A stretch of DNA of 64,000 nucleotides from Candidatus Marinamargulisbacteria bacterium SCGC AAA071-K20 (GTDB lineage: Bacteria; Margulisbacteria; Marinamargulisbacteria; GCA-2716485; AAA071-K20), in NCBI GenBank assembly GCA_003265975.1, contig QFBU01000003.1:9811-73810 (forward strand). Reading direction: 5' to 3'. The notes beneath the pieces are model-generated. The model searched no databases. It was given only the letters and a program-made list of their open reading frames with translations, and was not told the origin of the DNA. The number at the start of each line of letters is the position of its first letter. Within the stretch, counting starts at the first letter, position 1. This document shows, piece after piece, positions 8,554 through 16,776 of this stretch. The position numbers and the translations under genes were made by a program.

Positions 8554-9810
8554 TTACAGATTTTTAATTATTTCTTCAGCAAAGGTAAATGTATCTTTAA
8601 TTTTTGCATTTGGCATATTAAAGTCAGCTGTTACGGTTTTGTTTTTAATAGAGATATCAATAGCGTTTTCGATACTGTCTGCAACTTCGTTCCATCCTAT
8701 ATATCTAAAGAGCATTACACCTGAAAGTAGTAAGGCGCATGGATTTGCTTTTTTTTGTCCTGCGATTGTTGGTGCTGTTCCGTGAGTGGCCTCAAAAATG
8801 GCGTATCCTGTTAAATAGTTGATGTTTCCACCTGGAGATATTCCAATGCCACCTACTTGGGCTGCAAGCGCATCTGAGATGTAATCTCCATTAAGGTTAG
8901 TTGTGACTACTACGCTATAGTCTTGGGGATTAAGGAGTGAGTTTTGAAAAAAAGCGTCTGCGATACAGTCTTTAACTATGACTTTACCTGATTTTTGAGC
9001 GTTTTCTAGTGCGTTGTTTGCTTTTTCAATACCTTCTTCTTTTTTAATAGCTTCGTATTGCATCCAAGTAAATGTTTGGTCTTTAAAAGTTTCTTCGGCT
9101 ACCTGGTATCCTACATCTCTAAATAAACCTTCAGTATATTTTTGTATATTTCCTTTGTGTGCAATGGTGACACTAGGCAGATTATGCTTAATGGCGTATT
9201 TAATGGCGGATGTTACTATGCGTCTACTGCCTTCAATTGAAATAGGTTTGATGCCAATTCCACAATTTTCTGGGAATCGTATTGTGTCTGTTCCCATTTT
9301 GTCTTGAAGGAACTTTATTAATTCATCACTTTTTTCAGAGCCTGCTTTCCATTCTATTCCTGAGTAAATGTCTTCTGTGTTTTCTCTGAAAATGACCATG
9401 TCCACATTCTGTGGATTTTTAACTGGACTAGGAACGCCTTCAACCCATTTAATTGGTCGTACACAAGAAAATAAGTCAAATGTTTGTCTTAATAAAACGT
9501 TAAGCGATCTTATTCCTCCAGCGACTGGTGTTTCTAAGGGGCCTTTTATGGCAACTAAGTGAGCTTTAATAAGTTCAAGAGATGCTTCTGGCATCCACTC
9601 GCCCGTTTGGTCATAGGCTTCTCTTCCTGCGAGGCATTTTTTCCAAATTATTTTTTTTTCTACACCGTATATTTTTTTAATCGCGGCATCAAAAACAGGT
9701 TGACTTGCCTCCCAGATTTCTTTTCCGATTCCATCTCCAGAAATATAAGGGATTTCAATAGTATTGGGTACGCTTAATTTATTATTTGTAAAAATTATTT
9801 TATTTGACAT
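8554..9810 (-). CDS. icd: NADP-dependent isocitrate dehydrogenase
   Basis: This TCA-cycle enzyme oxidatively decarboxylates isocitrate to 2-oxoglutarate. The 418-residue length and sequence fit the E. coli-type homodimeric enzyme: ISGDGIGKEIWEA at the N-terminus, the substrate loop GGIRSLNVLLRQ with the conserved Ser that is the phosphorylation target in E. coli, VIFRENTEDIYSGIEW, DAFFQNSLLNP, and FEATHGTAPTIAGQKKANP in the cofactor region. Retention of Lys/Tyr-type cofactor residues was not aligned in detail. The start at 9810 has an AGGA 8-12 nt upstream, so unlike many neighbours it has a conventional leader. Confidence 0.95.
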   Translation of the reverse strand: MSNKIIFTNNKLSVPNTIEIPYISGDGIGKEIWEASQPVFDAAIKKIYGVEKKIIWKKCLAGREAYDQTGEWMPEASLELIKAHLVAIKGPLETPVAGGIRSLNVLLRQTFDLFSCVRPIKWVEGVPSPVKNPQNVDMVIFRENTEDIYSGIEWKAGSEKSDELIKFLQDKMGTDTIRFPENCGIGIKPISIEGSRRIVTSAIKYAIKHNLPSVTIAHKGNIQKYTEGLFRDVGYQVAEETFKDQTFTWMQYEAIKKEEGIEKANNALENAQKSGKVIVKDCIADAFFQNSLLNPQDYSVVVTTNLNGDYISDALAAQVGGIGISPGGNINYLTGYAIFEATHGTAPTIAGQKKANPCALLLSGVMLFRYIGWNEVADSIENAIDISIKNKTVTADFNMPNAKIKDTFTFAEEIIKNL

Positions 9811-9885
9811 TTTTTTTCCTATCTTGGGTATAGTGACAGTATTCCCGGTATTTTTTTTTCTTAAACGTGTAGTTCTTAAGGTGTT

Positions 9886-10683
9886 TTAACGTATTTGTAG
9901 GTTAGCTTGCTTAGCTTTAGATTTGATTTCGTCTATAGTTAACTCTTTAAAGTGCAAAAGAGAGGCTAAAAGAGCTGCGTCGCAAACGTTAAGCGCGTCT
10001 ACTATATGTTGAGTGTTACCAGCTCCTCCAGAAGCAATTACAGGGATATTAACGGCCTTACTTACAGCGGCAGTAAGTTCAATGTCGTAACCGGCTTTAG
10101 TGCCGTCAGCGTCCATTGAGGTTAATAGTATTTCTCCAGCTCCTTTTTTATTAAGGAACGAGGCCCATTTAACGGCGTCGATTCCGGTTGGATGTCGCCC
10201 GCCATGAGTAAAAACCTCCCATTTGCTTTCAGAGTCTACTTGCACTTCTAAAATGGGGTAGGTGCAGTTAGAATGTGCCTTAATTCGTTTTGCGTCTATA
10301 GCTGTAACAATACATTGAGCACCGAATCGTTTACTGGCTTGATCTATTAAATTAGGGTTTTTAACAGCAGCTGTATTGATAGATACTTTATCTGCGCCTG
10401 CATATAATACATCACTTATGATTGAAATATCATTAATTCCTCCGCCAACTGTAAAAGGGATGAATAATTTTTTGGCAACTTCTTTAACTAGATGAAGTAA
10501 TGTCGTTCTTTTGTCTGAGCTTGCGGTAATGTCTAAAAAGACAAGTTCATCGGCTCCTTGATTATTATAATGAACAGCTAATTCAACTGGATCACCTGCA
10601 TCTTTTAAATTTACAAAGTTGGTTCCTTTAACTACACGACCCTCAGCAACATCTAGGCAAGGAATAATACGTTTTGCTAGCAT
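9886..10683 (-). CDS. hisF: Imidazole glycerol phosphate synthase, cyclase subunit
   Basis: HisF is the barrel subunit that uses ammonia from HisH to close the imidazole ring in histidine synthesis. The 265-residue protein keeps IIPCLDV with catalytic D11, TVGGGI, VTAID with catalytic D130, and VIASGGAG. It overlaps the end of fmt by 7 nt (ATGCTAG), so it is translationally coupled to it. No other his gene is present in the window; its partner HisH must be encoded elsewhere. Confidence 0.95.
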   Translation of the reverse strand: MLAKRIIPCLDVAEGRVVKGTNFVNLKDAGDPVELAVHYNNQGADELVFLDITASSDKRTTLLHLVKEVAKKLFIPFTVGGGINDISIISDVLYAGADKVSINTAAVKNPNLIDQASKRFGAQCIVTAIDAKRIKAHSNCTYPILEVQVDSESKWEVFTHGGRHPTGIDAVKWASFLNKKGAGEILLTSMDADGTKAGYDIELTAAVSKAVNIPVIASGGAGNTQHIVDALNVCDAALLASLLHFKELTIDEIKSKAKQANLQIR

Positions 10684-11522
10684 AGTGTTAGTCCTTCTGG
10701 ATGTCCTAATAAGTAGTCTTTGTATGGCATTTCTGATTTCCCTTCTGGTTTAACAATTAAGGGTATGAGCTTACTGTCTTCTATTTTGGCATCGATTATT
10801 TTAATAATTTTACCGTTCTTAGTTAATTTTGCACCAGGTTTAGGTGCGAACGCTTTAATTTTTCCTAAGTTAGTATGGATAGTGTCAGACAAGTTTAACG
10901 ATAAATCTTCTTTAGTAATTTTATAACAGTAACTTGCTTTCTCTTTGTTTTGAGGCGCCAAAACTGCATTTTGAAGATCTTGATTTAATTGTAAGTAGTT
11001 TACGATTTGTTTTGCGGAGATAAGAGCTAATTTATTCTCGAGCGTATTTAAGTTGTCGTTGTCTTCTATGGTGATGTTTTTTACTTCTAAAACATCACCT
11101 TCGTCCATTTTTTCGTTCATTTTGATTAAGGTTATTCCAGTTTCTTCGTCCTGATTGAGAAGGGCACTATGTATGGGTGATGCCCCCCTGTACTTTGGTA
11201 GAAGAGAGGCATGGATATTGATACAAAAATAGTTATCAGTAACACTTTTTGGAAGGATCATGGCGTAGGCGACAACAATGATTAGATCTGGATCTATTTT
11301 CGTCACCTCGCCTGCTAATTCTTCTTTGGATGTGGGTGTGTAAGTAGGAAGGTTATGATTAGTTGCACATTCTTTTACGGGGGATGGTGATGTTATTTGT
11401 CCTCGTCCTCTAGCTTTATCTGGTTTTGAAAAAACGTGAAACTTTGCAGAGATGTCTTTGAGTAACTTTTCTAGTATTGGTACAGAAAATTGGGGCGTTC
11501 CCATAAAAATGATATTTTTCAT
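10677..11522 (-). CDS. fmt: Methionyl-tRNA formyltransferase
   Basis: Fmt formylates the initiator Met-tRNA using 10-formyl-tetrahydrofolate. I place the start at 11522 ([13 protein letters not shown]), which matches the family start. A longer form from 11534 would begin inside the extended -10 box TGG-TATGAT, which sits 7 nt before 11522. Motifs: [15 protein letters not shown], the catalytic [16 protein letters not shown] and the Asp in EKMDEGDVL, and [13 protein letters not shown]. At 281 residues it is shorter than the usual 310 or so, mainly in the C-terminal tRNA-binding domain. It overlaps hisF by 7 nt. Confidence 0.93.
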   Translation of the reverse strand: MKNIIFMGTPQFSVPILEKLLKDISAKFHVFSKPDKARGRGQITSPSPVKECATNHNLPTYTPTSKEELAGEVTKIDPDLIIVVAYAMILPKSVTDNYFCINIHASLLPKYRGASPIHSALLNQDEETGITLIKMNEKMDEGDVLEVKNITIEDNDNLNTLENKLALISAKQIVNYLQLNQDLQNAVLAPQNKEKASYCYKITKEDLSLNLSDTIHTNLGKIKAFAPKPGAKLTKNGKIIKIIDAKIEDSKLIPLIVKPEGKSEMPYKDYLLGHPEGLTLC

Positions 11523-11529
11523 GTTTATA

Positions 11530-11538
11530 ATCATACCA
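11530..11538 (-). promoter_or_regulatory. Extended -10 promoter of fmt (leaderless start)
   Basis: Read leftward, TGG-TATGAT is followed by 7 nt and the ATG at 11522. The spacing predicts transcription from the start codon itself and argues against the in-frame ATG at 11534, which would lie inside the box. Confidence 0.5.
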
Positions 11539-11716
11539 GATAATAATTTATCTTTTGATCTACAGAAAACTCCTTACCTCAGCTCATCTCATTGGGAGAT
11601 ATCTTATCTAGAGAAGATGTGGGTGACGATCTATCCATTAAGTCCAAAAATGCTTAGTTCAAAAATTGCTGAGATTGTTGCCTTACGTCGTTCAAGTGGT
11701 GGCACTGCTCTTTCCC

Positions 11717-11725
11717 TGCTATAAT
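11717..11725 (+). promoter_or_regulatory. Extended -10 promoter of der (leaderless start)
   Basis: TGC-TATAAT ends 7 nt before the der ATG at 11733. No Shine-Dalgarno can fit between them. The 11535-11732 gap holds nothing else I can support. Confidence 0.55.
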
Positions 11726-11732
11726 CGCATTT

Positions 11733-13058
11733 ATGAGTATAAGCAAGCTAGAAGAAGTAGTAATTGTAGGCCGTCCCAATGTAGGTAAAAGTACGTTGAT
11801 TAATCGTATTCTAAAAAAGAAGAAAACTATTACCCTAAATGAGCCTGGTGTGACCAGGGATTTAGTGTCATTTCCGGTTACAGTTAATGGCCATACTTTT
11901 ATGTTGATTGATAGTGGTGGCGTTTCTATGCAGAAAAAAGAAACTGACCTTATTCAGGTTGAAGTTGTAGAAAAAGTTAAAATGGCTATCAAAAATGCCA
12001 CTAAAGTGATTATGGTGGTTGATGGTCACAATGGCTTGCAAACTGAAGATAGGGATATGGCTAAATTTCTGCGTCCATATCAAGATAAAGTAATTTTAGC
12101 TGTTAATAAAATGGACAATAAACAAAGACATGATCAACTTTCAGAATTTTTAAAACTCGGGTTTAAAGAGTTATTTCCAATATCTTCTGTTCAAGGCCAT
12201 GGTGTTGAGGTAATGCTTAAAACACTTACAGATGGTCTTGCGAAGGGATCTAGAAAAGAACTTGAAGCAGTATATAACATCTCATTTTTGGGATGCCCAA
12301 ATGTAGGTAAGTCTAGTTTGCTTAATGCTATTGTTGAAGAAGACAAGGTGATTGTGTCAGATGTAGAAGGGACCACCAGAGATAGTGTGTCAGTTTACTT
12401 TAGACACAATAAACAAACTTTTTGCTTAATAGATACGGCTGGAATTAGAAAGAAATTTAGAAACGCCGAAGCTATTGAGTTTTATTCGGTAGTTAGAACT
12501 AACAAAACGATTGAAGAATCAGACCTTGTTATTGTAGTAATTGACGCCAATAAAGGGATGTCTCACCAGGACAAACGAAATGTTCAGGCCGTTATTGATG
12601 CCAAGAAAAACATGATTTTATTTATTAATAAATGGGATTTAATGGAAGACTCGGATGTGAAAGAAAAAGGATTTACGAAATTACTTGTAAGCGACATGCC
12701 CGTTTTACAGTACTATCCAATGCTTTATGGTTCTGCAAAAAAAGCTAAAGGATTGTCTGATATTTTTAAAATTGTGCCTGAAATTATTGAACGTGCTAAC
12801 ACTAGAATATCTACCTCTCATCTAAATCAGTTTGTAGAGCAAGTGATAAAACGAAACCCACCTACGGCAAAATATGGAAAAGATGTGAAGGTGTTTTATG
12901 CCACTCAAGCTGAAAGTAGTCCTCCAACTTTTGTTATTTTTGTAAATCATCGAGAAAATATCACTAATACTTATGTACGATTTGTTGAAAAACGTATTAG
13001 ACAATATTTTGGTTACTCAGGCTGTCCTGTGGTTGTTCAGTTTAGAAAACATAGATAA
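11733..13058 (+). CDS. der: Ribosome-assembly GTPase Der (EngA)
   Basis: Der is an essential GTPase for 50S subunit maturation, with two tandem GTPase domains and a C-terminal KH-like domain. The first P-loop is GRPNVGKS (residues 13-20), with LIDSGG and NKMD following. The second is GCPNVGKSS near residue 187, with LIDTAGI and NKWD. The KH-like region ends in the typical CPVVVQFRKHR. The 441-residue length is normal. The extended -10 sits 7 nt before the ATG. The gene converges on rbgA, another 50S-assembly GTPase, with a hairpin between them. Confidence 0.97.
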   Translation: MSISKLEEVVIVGRPNVGKSTLINRILKKKKTITLNEPGVTRDLVSFPVTVNGHTFMLIDSGGVSMQKKETDLIQVEVVEKVKMAIKNATKVIMVVDGHNGLQTEDRDMAKFLRPYQDKVILAVNKMDNKQRHDQLSEFLKLGFKELFPISSVQGHGVEVMLKTLTDGLAKGSRKELEAVYNISFLGCPNVGKSSLLNAIVEEDKVIVSDVEGTTRDSVSVYFRHNKQTFCLIDTAGIRKKFRNAEAIEFYSVVRTNKTIEESDLVIVVIDANKGMSHQDKRNVQAVIDAKKNMILFINKWDLMEDSDVKEKGFTKLLVSDMPVLQYYPMLYGSAKKAKGLSDIFKIVPEIIERANTRISTSHLNQFVEQVIKRNPPTAKYGKDVKVFYATQAESSPPTFVIFVNHRENITNTYVRFVEKRIRQYFGYSGCPVVVQFRKHR

Positions 13059-13080
13059 TTCACACTGTTTCTAGTGTGAA
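13059..13080. terminator. Hairpin between convergent der and rbgA
   Basis: TTCACACT-GTTTCT-AGTGTGAA forms an 8-bp stem with a 6-nt loop, starting at the der stop and overlapping the last codons of rbgA. It could terminate both genes, although the T-runs are short. Confidence 0.4.
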
Positions 13081-13890
13081 ATTTCCAATTATTCCATTTT
13101 TAAATTCGTTAAGAAGAATATCGTATACTTTGTACTCATCTACTTCCCCACCTTTTACTAGGCATCCTCTTCGTTTTCCTATTTCGTAGATACAATCTAT
13201 AGCTGAGCTTGGTAGTTGCTTAAGCTTATATCTCTCTTTTAACTTGTCTGGATAGTTTTTCATTAAAAACTCTATTACAAATAAAGCAATATCGTCTTCT
13301 TCAAAATGGGTGTCTTTAATGGCACCGGTGGCGGCTAAAAGCTTGGCAGATTTTTGGTCTTCAAATTTTGGCCAGAGAATTCCGGGTGTGTCCAAAAGAA
13401 CTATGCCCGTTTCTAGAGGTATCCAGGATGTTTGTTTTGTGACGCCAGGTTTGTTTTGTACCTTTGTTCTTTTTTTACCCATTAATGTGTTAATGAGGGT
13501 TGATTTTCCTATATTTGGAATGCCCACAATCATAATTTTATGCTCAAAAAAAGCTCTGTCAGGCGTTTTGACTATACGTTTACTAAGAGATAGTAATTTT
13601 TTAGCATCTTTTGCTTGTAATGCATTTAAAGCAACAACATTATTTTTTGAACCGTAGTGATCTAACCACTTTTTTGTTTCTTCTGGGTCAGCGAGGTCTT
13701 TTCTGGTAAGACAAATAATTCGGGGTTTGTCTTTGAGTAAGCTGTCAATTAATGGGTTTTTACTCGCTTCTGGAATGCGGGCGTCTCTTAGTTCTATAAC
13801 AATATCAACTGTTGGGAGCGTCTTTTGAAATTCTCTTCTAGTTTTGGTCATATGACCTGGAAACCATTGTATATTAGCCTGACTTTTCAT
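13060..13890 (-). CDS. rbgA: Ribosome biogenesis GTPase (RbgA/YlqF)
   Basis: This is a circularly permuted GTPase for late 50S assembly. The motif order is G4 first (TRKDLADPEE), then the P-loop GIPNIGKST, then LLDTPGILWPK, as expected for YlqF proteins. The N-terminal IQWFPGHMTKTRRE is characteristic. I choose the start MKSQANIQWFPGHM at 13890, preceded by a purine-rich GAAGAGA; a longer frame to 13935 gives a lysine/arginine-rich extension that only mirrors the tail of the overlapping upstream gene. This leaves a 17-nt overlap with the release-factor-like gene, suggesting translational coupling. Confidence 0.94.
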   Translation of the reverse strand: MKSQANIQWFPGHMTKTRREFQKTLPTVDIVIELRDARIPEASKNPLIDSLLKDKPRIICLTRKDLADPEETKKWLDHYGSKNNVVALNALQAKDAKKLLSLSKRIVKTPDRAFFEHKIMIVGIPNIGKSTLINTLMGKKRTKVQNKPGVTKQTSWIPLETGIVLLDTPGILWPKFEDQKSAKLLAATGAIKDTHFEEDDIALFVIEFLMKNYPDKLKERYKLKQLPSSAIDCIYEIGKRRGCLVKGGEVDEYKVYDILLNEFKNGIIGNFTLETV

Positions 13891-14230
13891 TGTGTCTCTT
13901 CTTTCTTTTCTTTTTTTGTTTCTGAATCTTGGCAATATTTTTGGCTTTTTGAGAGAGGGTTCCGTTTTTTAGCGTATCTAGTTTTTCGCAGAGTAGCCGT
14001 CTTGCAAAGAACCTATTTAATTCTCTTGAGCGTGATTTTTGGCACTTAATAGTCATTTGAGAAGTGCTGTGCTTTAGTATAACGCAATTATTGGTTTTAT
14101 TTTGTTTTTGTCCTCCCTTTCCTGATCCATGTACGAACGTTTCTTCTAGGTCGTCTTCAAAAACATCTAAGCTTTTCATTAGCGTTTTTAATTCTTCTTT
14201 TTTTTTATCGCTGGGTAATTCGTTACTCAT
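13874..14230 (-). CDS. GGQ release-factor-like ribosome-rescue protein
   Basis: This 118-residue protein carries the class I release-factor catalytic loop (GSGKGGQKQNKTNNCVILKH, about residues 35-54) but no codon-recognition domain. The lysine/arginine-rich C-terminal tail (KKKRKKRH) resembles ArfB/YaeJ, whose tail enters the empty mRNA channel of stalled ribosomes. The loop is also close to the C12orf65/MTRFR type (GxGPGGQ, NKTxNCV). The likely role is hydrolysis of peptidyl-tRNA on stalled ribosomes. It overlaps mnmD by 8 nt and rbgA by 17 nt, so the three genes form a coupled operon. The subfamily (ArfB versus MTRFR-like) is not settled, so no symbol is given. Confidence 0.85.
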   Translation of the reverse strand: MSNELPSDKKKEELKTLMKSLDVFEDDLEETFVHGSGKGGQKQNKTNNCVILKHSTSQMTIKCQKSRSRELNRFFARRLLCEKLDTLKNGTLSQKAKNIAKIQKQKKKRKKRHNEKSG

Positions 14231-14909
14231 TTTTTATAGCCCTGGTCATCTCTCTTTTTCCGGGTGGGCCGGGAAGTGTCTCTACTGTAAATCCACATGT
14301 CTTTAAGTGTCTTTTAACTTCACCTTTTGCACAAAAAGTTACTAGAATCCCTCCTGGTTTTAGTAGAGAATAGGCAAGCCTAAAACAACTTTCAGTCCAC
14401 ATTTTCTCCTGTGCTCTAGGCCCAAAAGCATCGTAATAAATGAGTGTGTATTTTTTATGTATCCAAGTTGTATTTTTAGGATAAGGGGGTTCAATTGAAC
14501 TAATAATTTTCTTAAAAGTAAAAGTGTCGCCCAGCTTGTGTTCTAAATTCGGTGATAGCCTATGAAATTGTAACAATGTTTTTTCGGGGAGCTTTAATTG
14601 ACTACAATAGTTCAGTTGTTTGGCAATATCTAAGGAAATTGGAAAGGGTTCGAGTGTTGTATAGTTTATTGACTGGGTATCTTTTTTTTTTACAAAGGTA
14701 AGTAGGGTATTGAGCCCTGTACCAAATCCAATTTCTAAAATGTCTACAGATTGAAGTGCTTTTTCTGAAAAATAGTTTAAGCCATATTTAATAAAAACAT
14801 GTTCAGATTCTTGTAGAGCACCGTGCCTAGAGTGGTACGTTTCATTGAGCTCTTGATTAAGTAGACTTGAGGACTGGTCCGCAGTAGTGATTAGTTTAAG
14901 TTGTGTCAT
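14223..14909 (-). CDS. mnmD: tRNA U34 5-methylaminomethyl-forming methyltransferase
   Basis: This 228-residue stand-alone methyltransferase of the MnmC N-terminal (DUF752) type methylates the aminomethyl group at C5 of U34 in tRNA. Motifs: the SAM-binding ILEIGFGTGLNTLL, TLEPFP, YYDAFGPRAQEKMW and the terminal GPPGKREMTRA. It lacks the FAD-oxidase domain of the fused enterobacterial MnmC. It is the first gene of the overlapping mnmD / release-factor-like / rbgA operon. MnmA, acting on the same nucleotide, is encoded 6 kb away. Confidence 0.88.
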   Translation of the reverse strand: MTQLKLITTADQSSSLLNQELNETYHSRHGALQESEHVFIKYGLNYFSEKALQSVDILEIGFGTGLNTLLTFVKKKDTQSINYTTLEPFPISLDIAKQLNYCSQLKLPEKTLLQFHRLSPNLEHKLGDTFTFKKIISSIEPPYPKNTTWIHKKYTLIYYDAFGPRAQEKMWTESCFRLAYSLLKPGGILVTFCAKGEVKRHLKTCGFTVETLPGPPGKREMTRAIKNE

Positions 14910-15086
14910 GGTGAATGTTTTTCTTGTGTCTACCTTTTAATTGCACTATGTTGATTCAGTATCTATTTACAATTATTTTAACTGCAATATATACATTTTA
15001 CTATTATTTGGTATTTTTAGTGAAATTTAAAATTGAATTTGACGATAACTTAATAAGTTAATAAATTTTTTTTACTGGAGTTTGTC

Positions 15087-15158
15087 ATGGGTAATAGTTC
15101 AAGACGTAGGTTTCTAGTATTAACAGAAGAATCTTTGATTTTTTTTGAGTATTTTTAA
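15087..15158 (+). other. Probable true 5' end of the ClC gene, separated by a frame break
   Basis: An ATG at 15087 has a good Shine-Dalgarno (GGAG, about 15077-15080). Its frame reads MGNSSRRRFLVLTEES, then IFFEYF and TAA at 15156-15158. It crosses a run of eight T (15139-15146). If one T is removed, this frame joins the ClC frame without a stop and supplies a basic N-terminus typical of ClC proteins. The ClC frame itself has only a TTG start with no ribosome-binding site. Confidence 0.55.
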
Positions 15159-16470
15159 ATGGTCATTTTTGGCTGTTATTATTGGGACCTTAGTTGGTGG
15201 ATCTACAGCAATATTTTTAAGATTACTTGAATTAGGAATTGTTTTTGCAGGCACAGTATCTTGGTATTACTTCTTTCTTCCTGTCGCTCTATTTATCAGT
15301 ATTCTTTTTACATTTTATATTTCTCCAGACTCTGAGGGACACGGTACTGAAAAGGTAATTCAAGCTATTCACAGAGATAATGGAAAACTTCGCGCTCGAA
15401 TTATTCCTATTAAGTTATTTACTACACTATTAACGTTGATATCAGGCGGATCTGCGGGGAAAGAAGGTCCTTGTGCTCAAATTGGAGCTGGTTTAGCCTC
15501 TGTTCTTTCAAATCTGTTTAATTTTTCTCAGAGTGACCGTAAAAAGTTAGTAATTTGTGGAATTAGTGCCGGTTTTGCAGCTGTTTTTGGTACACCAATT
15601 GCTGGAGCCATATTTGGAGTAGAAGTGTTGTTTGTGGGTGGAATTTTATATGAAGTACTATTACCCTCTTTTATCTCTGGAATGGTTGGTTATCATATGG
15701 CTATGAACTTTGGTGTGGGATATGGACATCATTTTCAGGATTATGCCATGAATTTTAGTATCACTTATTTTTTGGAATTGGTTTTAGCCGGTGTGTTTTT
15801 TGGCTTAGTCTCTTTTGCATTTATCGAGCTTATGAAATACTCACATAGACTGTCTAATAAATTACATGTTTGGCCTCCATTAAAAGGAATTATTGGTGGC
15901 GTATTACTTGTAATGATTGCTTATTTTATTTCTACTGACTACTTAGGCTTAGGTTTGCACGTTATTGATCACGCATTGTCTGGGGGCGAAATTATTTGGT
16001 ATGCCTTTATTATAAAGTCTGTAGCTACTTGCATTACATTAAGTTTAGGTGGAAGTGGAGGGATTTTGACACCCATCTTTTTTATTGGGGCTACGGCGGG
16101 TGTTTTTTTTGCAAACTTGTTTGGCTTAGATCCTGGTTTATTTGCCGCTGTGGGGATGGTGAGTGTTCTGGCTGGTGCAGCAAATACACCTATTTCTGCA
16201 TGTATTTTAGCGGTAGAGTTGTTTGGTTCTAATATGGCTTCGTTTGCAGCTGTGTCTTGTGTGGTTAGTTTTTTGATGACTGGTTATAGAAGTGTGTACC
16301 CATCACAAATATTGTCAGTAAAGAAATCGCCAAGTGTTATTGCTCGACATGGGCAAGAAATGGACTCATTATCCACAGGTGTAGAATATAGAACTAGGCG
16401 ACAAATGGTGTCTATGCTGCATGTCATTAGAAAAGCTAAAAAAGCTGGACTTTCGTCTTATGGTAAGTAA
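15145..16470 (+). CDS. ClC-family chloride channel/antiporter
   Basis: This multi-spanning membrane protein moves chloride, probably in exchange for protons. The 441 residues are strongly hydrophobic with about ten helices. ClC filter motifs are visible: GGSAGKEGPCAQIGAG with the gating Glu (E of GKEGP), and GGSGGILTPIFFIGATAG. The short hydrophilic tail has no CBS domains. The frame as given opens with TTG at 15145, which lacks a ribosome-binding site. An upstream ATG with a good ribosome-binding site (15087) is out of frame by one T in a T8 run. The gene is therefore either frame-broken, corrected by slippage, or misread in a homopolymer. Confidence 0.9.
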   Translation: MSIFKWSFLAVIIGTLVGGSTAIFLRLLELGIVFAGTVSWYYFFLPVALFISILFTFYISPDSEGHGTEKVIQAIHRDNGKLRARIIPIKLFTTLLTLISGGSAGKEGPCAQIGAGLASVLSNLFNFSQSDRKKLVICGISAGFAAVFGTPIAGAIFGVEVLFVGGILYEVLLPSFISGMVGYHMAMNFGVGYGHHFQDYAMNFSITYFLELVLAGVFFGLVSFAFIELMKYSHRLSNKLHVWPPLKGIIGGVLLVMIAYFISTDYLGLGLHVIDHALSGGEIIWYAFIIKSVATCITLSLGGSGGILTPIFFIGATAGVFFANLFGLDPGLFAAVGMVSVLAGAANTPISACILAVELFGSNMASFAAVSCVVSFLMTGYRSVYPSQILSVKKSPSVIARHGQEMDSLSTGVEYRTRRQMVSMLHVIRKAKKAGLSSYGK

Positions 16471-16507
16471 TTTTCCTGAAAAAACAATGTAGAACCCCTC
16501 CAAAACT

Positions 16508-16534
16508 TTGATAAAAATTTTAATATGCTACACT
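16508..16534 (+). promoter_or_regulatory. Promoter of the small 16575-16700 frame
   Basis: TTGATA, 15 nt, then TACACT preceded by TGC, forms a -35/extended -10 pair. The stretch from ATGCTACA through an A/T-rich leader to an AAGG-type Shine-Dalgarno closely resembles the region upstream of the ankyrin gene (18585-18630). Confidence 0.45.
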
Positions 16535-16574
16535 TTTTTTATCTAAAATTTATTAAAAAATAAGGGGTAGTATT

Positions 16575-16700
16575 ATGCCAACGCAGATACCATCCGGTCT
16601 CTCAGTAAAAGTACATGTTCATCGGCCAGTTATAGAGACTCATACTCAAAGTTCCAATTCAGACAAACCAAAAATAGTACTCCCAGCAAGTCCTCTATGA
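16575..16700 (+). CDS. Short 41-residue frame, possibly the remnant of a longer gene
   Basis: ATG at 16575 with a good Shine-Dalgarno (AAGGGG, about 16562-16567) opens a 41-codon frame beginning MPTQIPSGLSVKVHVHRP and ending at TGA. The product has no signal peptide or membrane segment and no recognised domain. It sits in the 306-bp gap between the ClC gene and pth with its own promoter, and a perfect hairpin follows 11 nt later. Either a genuine small gene or the 5' remnant of a larger accessory gene is possible; the shared leader with the ankyrin gene favours the latter. Confidence 0.35.
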   Translation: MPTQIPSGLSVKVHVHRPVIETHTQSSNSDKPKIVLPASPL

Positions 16701-16711
16701 GTGGCATCATT

Positions 16712-16733
16712 TTAGTTCAGGACCCTGAACTAA
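16712..16733. terminator. Perfect 9-bp hairpin after the short frame
   Basis: TTAGTTCAG-GACC-CTGAACTAA is a perfect inverted repeat 11 nt after the 41-codon frame. It has no T-run on either strand, so it may be a terminator relic or a protein-binding palindrome. Confidence 0.35.
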
Positions 16734-16763
16734 GGATGTTATGAAATTTAATTTTATCTGATT

Positions 16764-16769
16764 TATAAT
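16764..16769 (+). promoter_or_regulatory. -10 box of pth
   Basis: TATAAT ends 7 nt before the ATG at 16777, the same spacing as other leaderless candidates in this window. Confidence 0.45.
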
Positions 16770-16776
16770 TTTTATT

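Noticed and set aside
11452..11724. 90-codon + strand frame between fmt and der
   Set aside because: It overlaps the fmt 5' end and the der promoter, has no ribosome-binding site, and its composition is that of an antisense shadow.
13891..13935. Extended N-terminus for rbgA
   Set aside because: The extra residues only mirror the basic tail of the overlapping upstream gene; the family starts at the internal Met with a good ribosome-binding site.
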